Positions 17,563 through 26,865 of a stretch of DNA of 64,000 bases are shown here, one piece after another; position 1 is the first letter of the stretch; every line of letters begins with the position of its first letter. Both the position numbers and the translations under genes were made by a program. The notes under the pieces are model-generated. The model was not told where the DNA came from, did not search any database, and saw nothing but the letters and a program-made list of their open reading frames with translations. This DNA is from Candidatus Paracaedibacter acanthamoebae (GTDB lineage: Bacteria > Pseudomonadota > Alphaproteobacteria > Paracaedibacterales > Paracaedibacteraceae): assembly GCF_000742835.1 (NCBI RefSeq), contig NZ_CP008941.1, positions 372,001 through 436,000 of the forward strand, written 5' to 3'.

Positions 17563-19293
17563 TTAAATAGTGGCCCCTTCTTCTGGAAGTAGATTAATTA
17601 ATTTTCTTAGTCTCTTCTTAGACATATCAGGAAGCTTTAAAATGATTTGGTTTATAGTATTTAACAGAGGTTGGCGAGGATCTCCTGCTTTCAATAATTT
17701 TAATAGGACTTCATCAACAGCCCAAAAAGAGGTGGAGAATACAGCAATTATGGCAGATGTAAGTTCAACCTTTGGCCAAACTTCATTTATATTTAGGAAT
17801 GTAAGAGCAATCTCTGCCGATGGTCCAGCACTACAAACTGCTAATGCTCCTGATATTACAGCTGCTGCTAGTCGTTTCCAAAAAAACCTATTTTTTTTCT
17901 CAGTATTCACAGTAGTGTTAGACATTTTTTCTGATTTAGGTTTAAAGTAAGATTTAATATAATTAAAGCCTGACGAAAATACGCCAGATATAGCATCATA
18001 AAATTTAAGTGTGCTGTTCCATGTAGCTAAAGTAGTCAAACCAGAAGCGGTTATAGTCCCTATAATTGCAAGGCCGGTTATCAAAACTTCCTTATCTTCC
18101 AGACCAACTAATTGCAAGAGGGGGACAAAAGAATCTAGAGCTACAGGATACACTATCCACTGGCCGTAACCACCTACTATTCCCCCAGCAATTCCTATAA
18201 GAGTTTTTATGAGTGAGTCTTTTTTTACTTGAATTTGTTCTGTAAAAAAAGACTCTGGATGTGAACACACTTTAAATCTTTCTAGAGGATCAACCTGCTC
18301 TTTAAATATTTTCGCTAGCTGTTCCGCCTGAAAATAATTTAGAGAAGATATGTATAAGCGTGCTTCTTGGAGAACATTTTTTATGCGCATTGCATAAGCT
18401 TGTCTACTATGTAGGTTAGAGCGTGCAAATCGCCTGTCTATGGAGGGTTTTATGGTATCGTATATATTCTTAGATAATGTAGTTATTGAATAATAATCTA
18501 TTAAAGTCCGTACATAAAATGTTGGTATGCCTGGTACAAGCCACCCCCACCCAATATAAGGAAACAAATCATCATAGGTTAAATAAGTAAGTGAAGAAGC
18601 AGACAGAATACCTGCAACTATGACTGGCGTCTTTAGGTTACATTCTAAAAAATAATTTTTCCAAGTTATCTTTCTTTCAATTAATTTTTCCTCTTGAGAC
18701 TTTTTATAAAATAATTTATTGATCAAACTTGATGATAATTCCGTTCCCAGAAAAACCATAGGTATGTAATTAGTCATACCATACAAAGAAGATAAGACGA
18801 TTTTTCCAGCTTGGGAAATAGCCGTTATTTGCAAAAAACGTTCAGCAAAATTATAGCCAAGAATAAAGAACATAACGCTACTCGCTCCCCCACTAAAGAC
18901 TTCTATCGCAAATAAAGACCGATCAAAGAATTTATTAGCGGAGGGTGGTTGAGAGTTAAATTTGGCAAATTGATTTTTATCAAGCCATTTCAAAACAGCA
19001 TCATCAATATCTTTTTGATTAATTGATAAATAAAGATGTGAAGTAACCTCTAGAAGAGGTTGATACATCTGGCTATCATCCTCTATATTTTCATCTTTTA
19101 TGGAACTTAAGGATACTTGCTCGGGCTGCTGGATGCTGCTGTATTCTTCTTCATCTTCATTTTCAGAATTAATCTGGCGTTCCATTCCAAAAACGGCGTC
19201 AGAACCACAAATTATAAAAAAGGATGCTAGAATAATAAAATGCTTAGTGTTAATAAGCAATTTCTTGCTACTTCTTAATGAAGATAAATACAT
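17563..19293 (-). CDS. Large polytopic membrane protein of unknown function
   Basis: A 576-residue protein I do not recognise. The ATG at 19293 (MYLSSLRSSKKLL) is preferred because AAGGGG lies before it. Residues 15-40 form a signal peptide or first membrane helix. An acidic, Ser/Glu-rich segment follows, then about eight hydrophobic stretches (for example VMFFILGYNFAERFL, IVAGILSASSLTYLTY, LIGIAGGIVGGYGQW, VLITGLAIIGTITASGL). A soluble helical segment of about 100 residues separates the two membrane halves, which look loosely repeated. No transporter motif is visible. It lies in the AT-rich accessory island, 246 bases downstream of the O-methyltransferase-like gene, and may serve that cluster as exporter; this is a guess from position. 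Confidence 0.6.
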   Translation of the reverse strand: MYLSSLRSSKKLLINTKHFIILASFFIICGSDAVFGMERQINSENEDEEEYSSIQQPEQVSLSSIKDENIEDDSQMYQPLLEVTSHLYLSINQKDIDDAVLKWLDKNQFAKFNSQPPSANKFFDRSLFAIEVFSGGASSVMFFILGYNFAERFLQITAISQAGKIVLSSLYGMTNYIPMVFLGTELSSSLINKLFYKKSQEEKLIERKITWKNYFLECNLKTPVIVAGILSASSLTYLTYDDLFPYIGWGWLVPGIPTFYVRTLIDYYSITTLSKNIYDTIKPSIDRRFARSNLHSRQAYAMRIKNVLQEARLYISSLNYFQAEQLAKIFKEQVDPLERFKVCSHPESFFTEQIQVKKDSLIKTLIGIAGGIVGGYGQWIVYPVALDSFVPLLQLVGLEDKEVLITGLAIIGTITASGLTTLATWNSTLKFYDAISGVFSSGFNYIKSYFKPKSEKMSNTTVNTEKKNRFFWKRLAAAVISGALAVCSAGPSAEIALTFLNINEVWPKVELTSAIIAVFSTSFWAVDEVLLKLLKAGDPRQPLLNTINQIILKLPDMSKKRLRKLINLLPEEGATI

Positions 19294-19539
19294 TTTGAGT
19301 TTTCCCCTTTGTTGATTAGTCTGCAAATAGCACTACTCCTAACTTCCTTGGTTCATCCCACTAAAATAAGGAAAGGTATAATTATAAGAACTTATGAGTT
19401 TATTTTCCCCTTTATCACCAAGGATCCATCCCTCCTCACCTGGCAGCATGCTATAAACTACTCTGTAACGATTTGCACACATCAAAGATGAGGATATCTT
19501 TCCTGATTGCGGCACAATTGGAGAATAGGGTTATCTACT

Positions 19540-20571
19540 TTACCCTTTCTGGGCCACTATCATGTGTTTTTCGCCGGAAGAGTATATGGTTTGATAATTT
19601 TTAAATCCAATATCTTTTAACCAACCTATATATTCAGAAGCTGTTCTATGGGTACCATGCATTTCAAGCAACATTGTTAGATTTAACATAGCCGTAAGAT
19701 ATGGCCCCGTTTTATCTTTATTAAAAAATTTCTCTAAGATAATAATTAAGCCATTAGGAGGCAAATTTTCATAAACTTTTTTAATAAGGGCCAGGCATAG
19801 TTCTTGCGGCCAATCAGATAAAACATAGCCTATTGAGTAAGCATCAGCTTTAGGTAAAGTATCTTTAAATATATCTCCGGCATGAAAGCATGCACGATTA
19901 GAAACATTGTAAGCTTGAAATGCCTCTTCAGCATAGGGCTCAACCAAAGGGTAATCCATGACCTCAGCGACTAGATGAGGGTTTTCTTGAAGAGCAGCTA
20001 TTGCGAAAGAGCCTGTTGCTCCACCCACGTCGACTAATTTAGTATAACCTTTCAAAGAATATTTTTTACATAAATCCATTGAGTCCTCATAACCGGAGGC
20101 CCACATAGTTGCTAAAAAATCTTGCGTCGCTGTTTCATCGGAGTAGATAGAGGATGTATAAACGGAGTTAAAAGCGTCATCAATTTCTCTATTTTGTTCT
20201 ATTTTCCCCCATTGTGGCTTGTTTTCTTGTATTGCAGCGACCAAATGGTCAAATACTTTATAAGTTGACTTCCAATAATGACTAAATCTTGCCCCACAGT
20301 AGTATTTGCTTTTCCTTATTAAAAATGGCAGGAACTCAGTTGCTACCTTATATTTATCCTTATTTTTTTCTAATAAGTTTAAGCTAGTGGCACAAATTAA
20401 CAGACGATCTAATGAAGATGCTGGCAAGTCGAGATCTTTACTAATTTTGTCAATTGTCGAAGGGCCATTCTCCTCTAAATAATCAAATATTCCTATTTCA
20501 TTACAAACAAAGAGTACTTGGCTTTCAATAAAACCAAACATCATTCTTTCAAGGGTAGAAGGGAGTTTCAT
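19540..20571 (-). CDS. O-methyltransferase-family protein with altered catalytic site
   Basis: A 343-residue member of the acetylserotonin/plant-type O-methyltransferase family (Methyltransf_2). The N-terminal 100 residues are the winged-helix dimerisation domain (GPSTIDKISKDLDLPASSLD). The SAM site is KLVDVGGATGSFAIAAL, then VMDYPLV. The general-base position, usually HDWPDE, reads LSDWPQE, so the catalytic His is replaced by Ser. Some relatives without this His act as C- or N-methyltransferases or use another mechanism. Last gene of the four-gene operon, 59 bases after the VOC-PLP fusion. The acceptor is unknown. Confidence 0.82.
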   Translation of the reverse strand: MKLPSTLERMMFGFIESQVLFVCNEIGIFDYLEENGPSTIDKISKDLDLPASSLDRLLICATSLNLLEKNKDKYKVATEFLPFLIRKSKYYCGARFSHYWKSTYKVFDHLVAAIQENKPQWGKIEQNREIDDAFNSVYTSSIYSDETATQDFLATMWASGYEDSMDLCKKYSLKGYTKLVDVGGATGSFAIAALQENPHLVAEVMDYPLVEPYAEEAFQAYNVSNRACFHAGDIFKDTLPKADAYSIGYVLSDWPQELCLALIKKVYENLPPNGLIIILEKFFNKDKTGPYLTAMLNLTMLLEMHGTHRTASEYIGWLKDIGFKNYQTIYSSGEKHMIVAQKG

Positions 20572-20630
20572 AGGTTCATTCTCCTAAGGTTATAGCTTGG
20601 GGAGTAATAGTAGCATTATATCTGCTTACC

Positions 20631-22412
20631 TTATTGGCTAGACCAGGTAACATTTGATACTGTTTTCCAGACAGATTCTACCCTATCATTTCGTATCCCA
20701 TAAATCTCTCGGTGCAAAAAACCCATGGCATCGGTATAACCCGGTATAAGAACTATCTTATCGCCACGGTTGACTTGGACATCGCCTTTTACCATTTCAG
20801 GTAGCTGGGCAGATCCTTCTTGATCCACACCTTCAAATTTGGTGTGTTCCGCACTTAAGCCTATCACTCGAAGATCACTACGATCCCGGGGCTGAGGCAA
20901 GCCTCCGAAGGGATGCCAGCCAACAGCTTTAAACCCCGCATTACCCATTGCTCTACTCTTATCATGGGGAACGCTAATAATCTGGGTAAGAATTAAAGCA
21001 CCCATTTTATGGCCATGATCTTTCAGATGCGCTTTATTATAATAAAGTAGATCACCTATCGCACCTCCGCCTGCCTGAATTTCTGTAATTACTCCCTCTT
21101 CCAGAGAATCAATGTAATTACAGCTTCCTCCCGCACTCACTATCTTTACTTTTATACCTTCTTGTTCAATCAGGGTTTTAGCTTTTGCTAAGATTCCATG
21201 AGCCTTTTTAGTTTCCAGAGTTTTTTCTTCTGGGGATAGGATGGGCGTGTGGCCTTCATAACCAGTAATACCAGCAAAAATAATTGCCTTCGTCGTTGTT
21301 TCAATTTCCTTAGCCTGGCGGGCAAGCTTTACTGCTTCAGGAATCGTTACGCCACATCTATTATGGTTGATATTTAATTCAATCAACACCTCAATAGGAG
21401 TGGTGATTTCCCACTGCTGTATGACGGCTGCTAAATCTTGTAAATATTCTTCATTATCGACTGCTACGCGTAGACGCTTCACCCTCTTGGCAAGCAACGA
21501 TAATCTTTCTAATTCTTCTTTTGACCCTACTATATTAGCTAAGTATATATCCTGAATTCCTGCGGCAGCGAATGCCTCGGCTTCAGCAAGTGTAAGCAAT
21601 ACTACGCCATTTGCTCCCTTCTGAATCATGTATTTAGCTAGCTCTGGACATTTATGGCCTTTTGCTGGGGCACGCCATTCCATGCCTTTACCTAATATGC
21701 GTGAGCGCATAAGGTTAATGTTATGATCAACAACATCTAAATCTATCATAAAGGCAGGGGTGGGGAGTTCATTAATATGCTGGCCAACAAGGGGGTGAGG
21801 TTCATACTCTTGTTGAGTCTTAATAACCTTTCCTTTTTCTTTAGATTGGCTCCAAGAAGTTAACTCAATCCACATCCCCCACGGTGAGACCAGGAAGGTG
21901 GACGTACAAACTTCACCTCTCAAAGGAAAATGCATTGGTGGGTCTTGAATAAAGCGCGTCCCTTGCCATTTAGGAATAACAGTGGATTTAATATGAGAAA
22001 CCACTCTATCCATATCTTTAACAGTGAAAGAGATATAACTATTACCGAGATCACTGAATTTATGCCATCCTCCCTCTCCTTGAGGTTGGTACTGATCAGG
22101 GGAAGACCATTGAAAAAGCTCAATATATTGAGTTAAGACATTATCGCCACACTTTAACATAATAACATGAGGCATATAAGCATCTGGATGGACTCCAAAG
22201 ATTTCTGACCAACCCCGCTCCCCGGCAGTTGGGATGGGGTCTCGCTTAACCTCCCAATCAAACTCTGCATCGAATACTTCCATTAAAAAGCTAGCTGCTT
22301 CTTGGGCATTTGGGACAACAATGCCAATATGATCTAATCCCATGTTAGTTGGAATCCCTGTTCCTGGAGTGGCTGGGGAAGGAATATTATGTGTATGATT
22401 AATTTTATTCAT
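20631..22412 (-). CDS. Fusion of a VOC (glyoxalase/dioxygenase) domain with a DSD1-type PLP domain
   Basis: A 593-residue two-domain protein. Residues about 24-187 are a vicinal-oxygen-chelate domain: LDHIGIVVPNAQEA, VLTQYIELFQW and the closing MWIELTSW keep a His (H28) and two Glu (E98, E183) as possible metal ligands. Residues about 216-590 are a fold-III PLP domain of the D-threonine aldolase/D-serine dehydratase family: LPTPAFMIDLDVVDHNI, then WRAPAKGHKCPELAKYM with the PLP lysine at about 251. The family's C-terminal zinc motif HxC is replaced (PGYTDAMG), so the usual metal site is absent. The ATG at 22412 has AAGGAAAG and overlaps the cupin stop by eight bases. The pairing suggests successive steps on one substrate. 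Confidence 0.8.
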   Translation of the reverse strand: MNKINHTHNIPSPATPGTGIPTNMGLDHIGIVVPNAQEAASFLMEVFDAEFDWEVKRDPIPTAGERGWSEIFGVHPDAYMPHVIMLKCGDNVLTQYIELFQWSSPDQYQPQGEGGWHKFSDLGNSYISFTVKDMDRVVSHIKSTVIPKWQGTRFIQDPPMHFPLRGEVCTSTFLVSPWGMWIELTSWSQSKEKGKVIKTQQEYEPHPLVGQHINELPTPAFMIDLDVVDHNINLMRSRILGKGMEWRAPAKGHKCPELAKYMIQKGANGVVLLTLAEAEAFAAAGIQDIYLANIVGSKEELERLSLLAKRVKRLRVAVDNEEYLQDLAAVIQQWEITTPIEVLIELNINHNRCGVTIPEAVKLARQAKEIETTTKAIIFAGITGYEGHTPILSPEEKTLETKKAHGILAKAKTLIEQEGIKVKIVSAGGSCNYIDSLEEGVITEIQAGGGAIGDLLYYNKAHLKDHGHKMGALILTQIISVPHDKSRAMGNAGFKAVGWHPFGGLPQPRDRSDLRVIGLSAEHTKFEGVDQEGSAQLPEMVKGDVQVNRGDKIVLIPGYTDAMGFLHREIYGIRNDRVESVWKTVSNVTWSSQ

Positions 22413-22935
22413 AGTTGCTTTCCTTTTCATAATAGATATCAATGTGTTCGCTTTTAGGGTTAAGAATGGGCGGGCTTTGAATGCTTAAAAAGAGGGTGCG
22501 TGTTTGGGTATGAAAGCCATGAACCACGCCTGCAGGAATAACAATGCGTTTGTTAGCATTATACTCAATATTCTTCTCGCCCAGCATAAACGTACCTGAA
22601 CCAAGTATAATATAGATAACTGCGCTGCTATTCTTATGATAATGAGGTCGGTATTCTGCTTGGGGTTGTAGCTCCACAAGCTCTAGATTTTCTAGGGTCT
22701 CCTGACCCATTCCTGCAGAAGCAAGCAAATTAGCGTCTGAGGCAGAAGAAAATATACCCAGTTGATATAAGTCAAAGATTTCTTCTTTTCCATCCGTATT
22801 TTTGCTTGTTACTCGCCGATAAGGAATGGCCTTAAGGATATGATATCTGGGAATATTCTCATTGCTTTTAAAGCAACTTTTTAACTTAATTGAAGTTTGT
22901 ATAAAGAGATTACATAAATTAGAAGTATGTTTCAT
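22405..22935 (-). CDS. Cupin-domain protein
   Basis: A 176-residue protein. The C-terminal 100 residues form a single conserved cupin barrel: RPHYHKNSSAVIYIILGSG is motif 1 (two His, with Glu missing), and KRIVIPAGVVHGF is motif 2 with its His. The first 60 residues are poorly conserved. Cupins of this size act as small dioxygenases, isomerases or sensors. It overlaps the fusion gene downstream by eight bases and follows the dehydrogenase gene after 20 bases, so all are co-transcribed and coupled. Metal binding is likely; the reaction is unknown. Confidence 0.78.
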   Translation of the reverse strand: MKHTSNLCNLFIQTSIKLKSCFKSNENIPRYHILKAIPYRRVTSKNTDGKEEIFDLYQLGIFSSASDANLLASAGMGQETLENLELVELQPQAEYRPHYHKNSSAVIYIILGSGTFMLGEKNIEYNANKRIVIPAGVVHGFHTQTRTLFLSIQSPPILNPKSEHIDIYYEKESNYE

Positions 22936-22955
22936 TTGCAGCCTTATTCCCTTGT

Positions 22956-24200
22956 TTATGCTACTTTATTTAATTTCTGCTCATCCGCTTCAACCAAGCT
23001 ATAGGCTAGGTAACAGCATGCATCATAGATGTTCAGTTTATGGAGAGAAGTTAGGTTATTTGCCATAGTTAGAAAATTAACAATTCTATCAGCAACTTGT
23101 TGCTTAATGAAATCATTCCATTGGGTAAGAGGATCTTGATATTTTAATGCCTCCATAAATAAAATGGCACTGCCTGAGTTAGAAAGCCATTCGGGCAAGA
23201 CAGTCACATTGTTTTTAAAAGCTTCAGTAATAAGATTTTTTTCCCTAAATACATCGTTGGCGCCTGATATGATAAAAGGACTACTTAAGGAAGAATTAGC
23301 CAAAGTATTTGAAATTAAAGCCTTTAAAACTTTTTCCGTTATGGTATAACGCGTAGCACAAGGACAAAATATATCTCCTTGTACCTGGCTAAGAAACTGC
23401 AATAGAAACTCTTCAGAAGATTCTCCTAGCTTACGTTTAGTGAAATGAAGAGCCTGCGGTGAGGCCAGTAAATAAGTATCAAGATCTAAAGATAGTAAGG
23501 GGTCTATGTCAATGCCTTCAGGATTATAAATATACCAATCCCGTTCACAAATACCCACAATATCATAAGCCGATTGCGCCCAATAGCAGAAAGCTCTAGC
23601 TACTTTACCGAGCCCTTGAATGATAAGCTTGGGTTTAGTGTTTTTTACCTTTACGCCTGTTTCTATGGTTTTAAAGAGGCTATAGCCTGTTATAGTTTGC
23701 TCTACAGTAAAAAAATCATTCTCAGGAAAGTAGAGGCACTGGTTAAATTTATCGATATCGACCTTAATTCCTTCAGTTTTCTCCACCATGTTAGCTAGAC
23801 AGATAAAGGGAGATTTTATATCTGCTACTTCCTTTAAATGGACGGTGATATCTTTGGTAGTTGTATTAAGATCGCCTCCTGTGCACCATTCATTTTTTAT
23901 GATTTCACTGTTGTCATATAAGAAGCGTTTTAATACAGATATAGCCGCAGGATGGGCAGGATCAAATTTTATCCCTCCTTTTCCTCCGCCAAAGATCGAA
24001 TGCTGTAAGGAATTTTTTAAGCTCATCGTGTAGGCAAGATCTTTGACCTCTTGCAAACAGGCAGATTCATGCATAAACAAACCGCCTCCTGCAACCCCGT
24101 TAACCACATTATGGATAACAATCCAGCCAATAGCCCCTGTGTTTTCTTTATCTTGCCAGGTGATAATTTTATGTGCTTTATTGATTATAGGATTCCGCAT
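22956..24200 (-). CDS. Glu/Leu/Phe/Val-type amino acid dehydrogenase
   Basis: A 414-residue NAD(P)-dependent dehydrogenase that interconverts an amino acid and its 2-oxo acid. Catalytic features are kept: K62 in MSLKNSLQ, K74 in FGGGKGGIKFDP and D110 in WCTGGDLNT. The Rossmann domain begins near KPKLIIQGLGKVARAF. The small size and the GGGKGGI loop favour a leucine/phenylalanine-type enzyme over hexameric glutamate dehydrogenase, but the side-chain pocket cannot be assigned. It is the first gene of the operon, facing the LysR gene across 97 bases. It could supply or consume the amino acid precursor of the pathway. Confidence 0.85.
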   Translation of the reverse strand: MRNPIINKAHKIITWQDKENTGAIGWIVIHNVVNGVAGGGLFMHESACLQEVKDLAYTMSLKNSLQHSIFGGGKGGIKFDPAHPAAISVLKRFLYDNSEIIKNEWCTGGDLNTTTKDITVHLKEVADIKSPFICLANMVEKTEGIKVDIDKFNQCLYFPENDFFTVEQTITGYSLFKTIETGVKVKNTKPKLIIQGLGKVARAFCYWAQSAYDIVGICERDWYIYNPEGIDIDPLLSLDLDTYLLASPQALHFTKRKLGESSEEFLLQFLSQVQGDIFCPCATRYTITEKVLKALISNTLANSSLSSPFIISGANDVFREKNLITEAFKNNVTVLPEWLSNSGSAILFMEALKYQDPLTQWNDFIKQQVADRIVNFLTMANNLTSLHKLNIYDACCYLAYSLVEADEQKLNKVA

Positions 24201-24297
24201 ATGACATGTTCTCCTTTTTATCTATTACATTTTTAAGAGTAACTTAGATAAAAATCATAAGTATAAAAAACGAATTTAGGTTAATATATGTGAACTT
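24201..24297. promoter_or_regulatory. Divergent control region of the accessory operon and its LysR gene
   Basis: The 97 bases between the divergent dehydrogenase and LysR starts are very AT-rich and hold AGGAGAA-type ribosome sites for the leftward operon. LysR regulators normally bind such divergent regions. No single clean T-N11-A dyad stands out, so the operator is not placed. Confidence 0.5.
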
Positions 24298-25185
24298 ATG
24301 GACAGCAATAGACTGCGATACTTTCTTGTCGTTGCAGAGATAGAAAATATTAGGAAGGCGGCAGAAGCGCTGCATATCACTCCTAGCGCGCTTTCTAAAG
24401 CACTCAAGCAACTAGAGTATGAAACAGGAACTACCTTACTGGTTCCTGCTGGACGAGGGATTTCTATCACTGAAAGCGGTCGAGAACTAGCTAGGCGAGC
24501 CCGTCCTCTTATGGAAGATTGGGAGAAGCTAAGACATGAGCTTAGGGAAAAAAAGAATAGTAATGCCCTAACCGCTAAACCTCTTCGCATCGGTTCTTTC
24601 GAAATATTTTCTACTTATTTTTTGCGATGCTTAATAGATTCTTTATCAAAAATAAATGAACTTATACTTTACGAACTGACTCCTAGCGAAATAGAAAGAA
24701 GCCTTTTAGAGTATGAAATTGATTATGGGATTACGAATCTCCCTATTCCTATGGCAGGTATTTTACATCAGCGAATAGGTTTTTACGAACTAAGGATCTA
24801 TGGACGCGAAGATGTATTTGGTAAAGTCCCTTTTTCAGCTCTTCCCTTTGCAGCACCAATTACTCCTATTTTAAACTCTCCAAGTGATATAAAAACATTG
24901 GATGGCTGGCCGGATGATCAGGCAGACCGCTGCATAAAATATAAGGTAGACATGTTGGAGTCTGCGCTTGAGCTATGTCGACAAGGGAAGGCCGTAGCCT
25001 ATTTACCATCTTTTATGGTTAAACTGCATAATAATACGGTAAAACCTTCCTATAATCTTCAAGCACTACCTTTCCCGAAAGAGATGCTACCTAAAAGACA
25101 AGCTATATACCTTACTAAAAGAAAATCTGATCCTTCTGATAAAACCTCTGCAGGAATCGCGCAGGCAATAGCCTCTTTATTTTAA
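24298..25185 (+). CDS. LysR-family transcriptional regulator
   Basis: A 295-residue LysR protein: HTH at residues 1-60 (MDSNRLRYFLVVAEIENIRK, AAEALHITPSALSKALKQLE) and a periplasmic-binding-like effector domain from about 95. Length is normal and the frame is intact. It is divergent from the four-gene operon at 20631-24200 and is presumably its regulator, responding to a pathway substrate or product. It shares the LysR HTH with the truncated gene at 213, but the two are not close copies. Confidence 0.9.
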   Translation: MDSNRLRYFLVVAEIENIRKAAEALHITPSALSKALKQLEYETGTTLLVPAGRGISITESGRELARRARPLMEDWEKLRHELREKKNSNALTAKPLRIGSFEIFSTYFLRCLIDSLSKINELILYELTPSEIERSLLEYEIDYGITNLPIPMAGILHQRIGFYELRIYGREDVFGKVPFSALPFAAPITPILNSPSDIKTLDGWPDDQADRCIKYKVDMLESALELCRQGKAVAYLPSFMVKLHNNTVKPSYNLQALPFPKEMLPKRQAIYLTKRKSDPSDKTSAGIAQAIASLF

Positions 25186-25287
25186 CTTCAGAGCCCCTCA
25201 AAAGCATTTCATAGTGATAAATTGGCTGTGTTTCTTGACAAAATATCTTGCAGTTTTATGGTTAATTTGCTACCTATAAATCATAGT

Positions 25288-25374
25288 GCGGTCGTGGCGG
25301 AATTGGTAGACGCGCAGCGTTGAGGTCGCTGTGGGGGAGACCCCGTGGAAGTTCGAGTCTTCTCGACCGCACCA
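25288..25374 (+). tRNA. tRNA-Leu (anticodon GAG)
   Basis: Class II tRNA of 87 bases: acceptor GCGGTCG/CGACCGC, D arm with TGGTAGACGC, anticodon arm CAGCG-TTGAGGT-CGCTG giving anticodon GAG, a long variable arm (GGGGGAGACCCC), T arm with TTCGAGT, and encoded ACCA. It reads CUC and CUU codons. Confidence 0.96.
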
Positions 25375-25401
25375 TATCTCAGAGAAATATAATTCCTAAC
25401 T

Positions 25402-26128
25402 CTATGCGCTAAACCCACCATCGGCAAGAAGGCCTGTTCCTGTAATATAGGCGGCTTCAGGGCTCGCTAGAAAAGCAACTAAACTTGCAATCTCTTCCCC
25501 TTTACCATATCGCCCCACAGCAACAGTGCTCGCCAGCATTTTGCCTTGCTCACTATTGGCAGGATTCATATCGGTATCGATAGGACCAGGACGGACATTA
25601 TTGATTGTAATGCCTCGTGGTCCCAACTCGCGCGCTAAACCACGTGTTAAACCATCGACAGCTGCTTTAGTCATTGTATAGGAGGGCACCAGGGAAAGCG
25701 GAGTAGCTACTCATACAGCTACCAATATTAATAATACGACCACCTTTTTTCATATGTTTAAGGGCCTCTTGCGTGGCAACAAAAATTGCTTTTATATTGA
25801 CGCTTACCATACGATCAAAATCCTCAAGTGTATATCCTTCTATTGCGCCATTAACTGCGATCCCAGCATTGTTCACCAGGATATCATTTAATGGTTTGGT
25901 TAATGGCAGCGATGATTTCTGTTGTATTGCCACTATCAGCCTTAATGGCGATCGCTTTCCCGCCTATTGCTTTTATTTCAGCAACCACTTGCTCTGCTTT
26001 AGCGGGCGAGGTGGCATAAGTGATCGTAATGGATGCGCCGTCTTTGGCGAGTTTTTTGGCGATAGCGGCTCCCATGCCACGGGATGCTCCTGTAATAAGC
26101 GCTATTTTATTTTGAAGTTTACTCGTCA
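25402..26128 (-). pseudogene. Short-chain dehydrogenase/reductase broken by two frameshifts
   Basis: Three frames join into one SDR of about 245 residues. The first part holds the cofactor motif TGASRGMGAAIAK; the second holds DILVNNAGIAVNGA and NIGSCM; the third holds YTMTKAAVDGLTRGLA (the YxxxK catalytic pair) and the ending GTGLLADGGFSA. The first break (about 25885-25910) looks like a small deletion before DILVNNAG. The second (about 25685) is an extra C in a CCC run. The ATG at 26128 has GGAG upstream. The gene is not functional as one protein unless these are sequence errors. The original substrate is unknown. Confidence 0.85.
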
Positions 26129-26249
26129 TAAAGGTCTCCGTTATGGTGGGGATATAAAAAACCATATCTATAATGGTAGTCAATAATGAGGCAGGGTCAA
26201 CTAAGGTGAAACTTCCCTATGAGACCATGTATTTTTTAGACAGGAGTCA

Positions 26250-26855
26250 ATGATGGACAAAATAAGATGTGTTTGGGTACCGTTGGACAAACCCGATTAC
26301 CAAGCTTATCATGATGAAGAATGGGGGGTTCCTGTCCATGATGATCAACACCATTTTGAAATGTTGATTTTAGAGGGGGCTCAAGCCGGTCTTAGCTGGT
26401 ATACAATTCTTAAACGCAGAGAAGGATATCGCCAAGCATTTGCTAATTTTGATCCTGTAAAGGTTGCCAATATGACCGATGCAGAGTTAGAGAGTATTCT
26501 GGTAAACGGTAATATTATTCGCAATCGTTTAAAGGTTTTTGCAACGCGTAAGAATGCTCAGGTTTTTCTTACTATTCAAAAGGAATTTGGTTCATTCGAT
26601 CGCTATATTTGGGCTTTTGTGGGGGGTAAGCCCGTGGTTAATCGGCCTGCCTCTATGAAAGATGTGCGTGCTAGTACCCCAGAATCTGATGCTTTATCCA
26701 AGGATTTGAAAAAGCGTGGGATGAGTTTTGTGGGGTCGACCATTATATATGCTTATATGCAGGCCATTGGTATGGTGGATGATCACCTGATTGGATGCTT
26801 TAAAGAAAGAAAGGGCGCTGCTCCTAGGATGACGCAGGGTGTCGATATTATGTGA
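26250..26855 (+). CDS. tag: DNA-3-methyladenine glycosylase I
   Basis: A 201-residue base-excision enzyme that removes 3-methyladenine. The zinc-snap residues are present: Cys in KIRCVWV, His in YHDEEWGVP, and His and Cys in DDHLIGCF. LSWYTILKRREGYRQAF is the helix with the base-contacting Trp, and GMSFVGSTIIYAYMQ is the late conserved block. AGGAG precedes two adjacent ATGs, so the start could be 26250 or 26253. A palindromic repeat cluster begins at its stop. Confidence 0.94.
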   Translation: MMDKIRCVWVPLDKPDYQAYHDEEWGVPVHDDQHHFEMLILEGAQAGLSWYTILKRREGYRQAFANFDPVKVANMTDAELESILVNGNIIRNRLKVFATRKNAQVFLTIQKEFGSFDRYIWAFVGGKPVVNRPASMKDVRASTPESDALSKDLKKRGMSFVGSTIIYAYMQAIGMVDDHLIGCFKERKGAAPRMTQGVDIM

Positions 26856-26865
26856 GTGATGGTTT

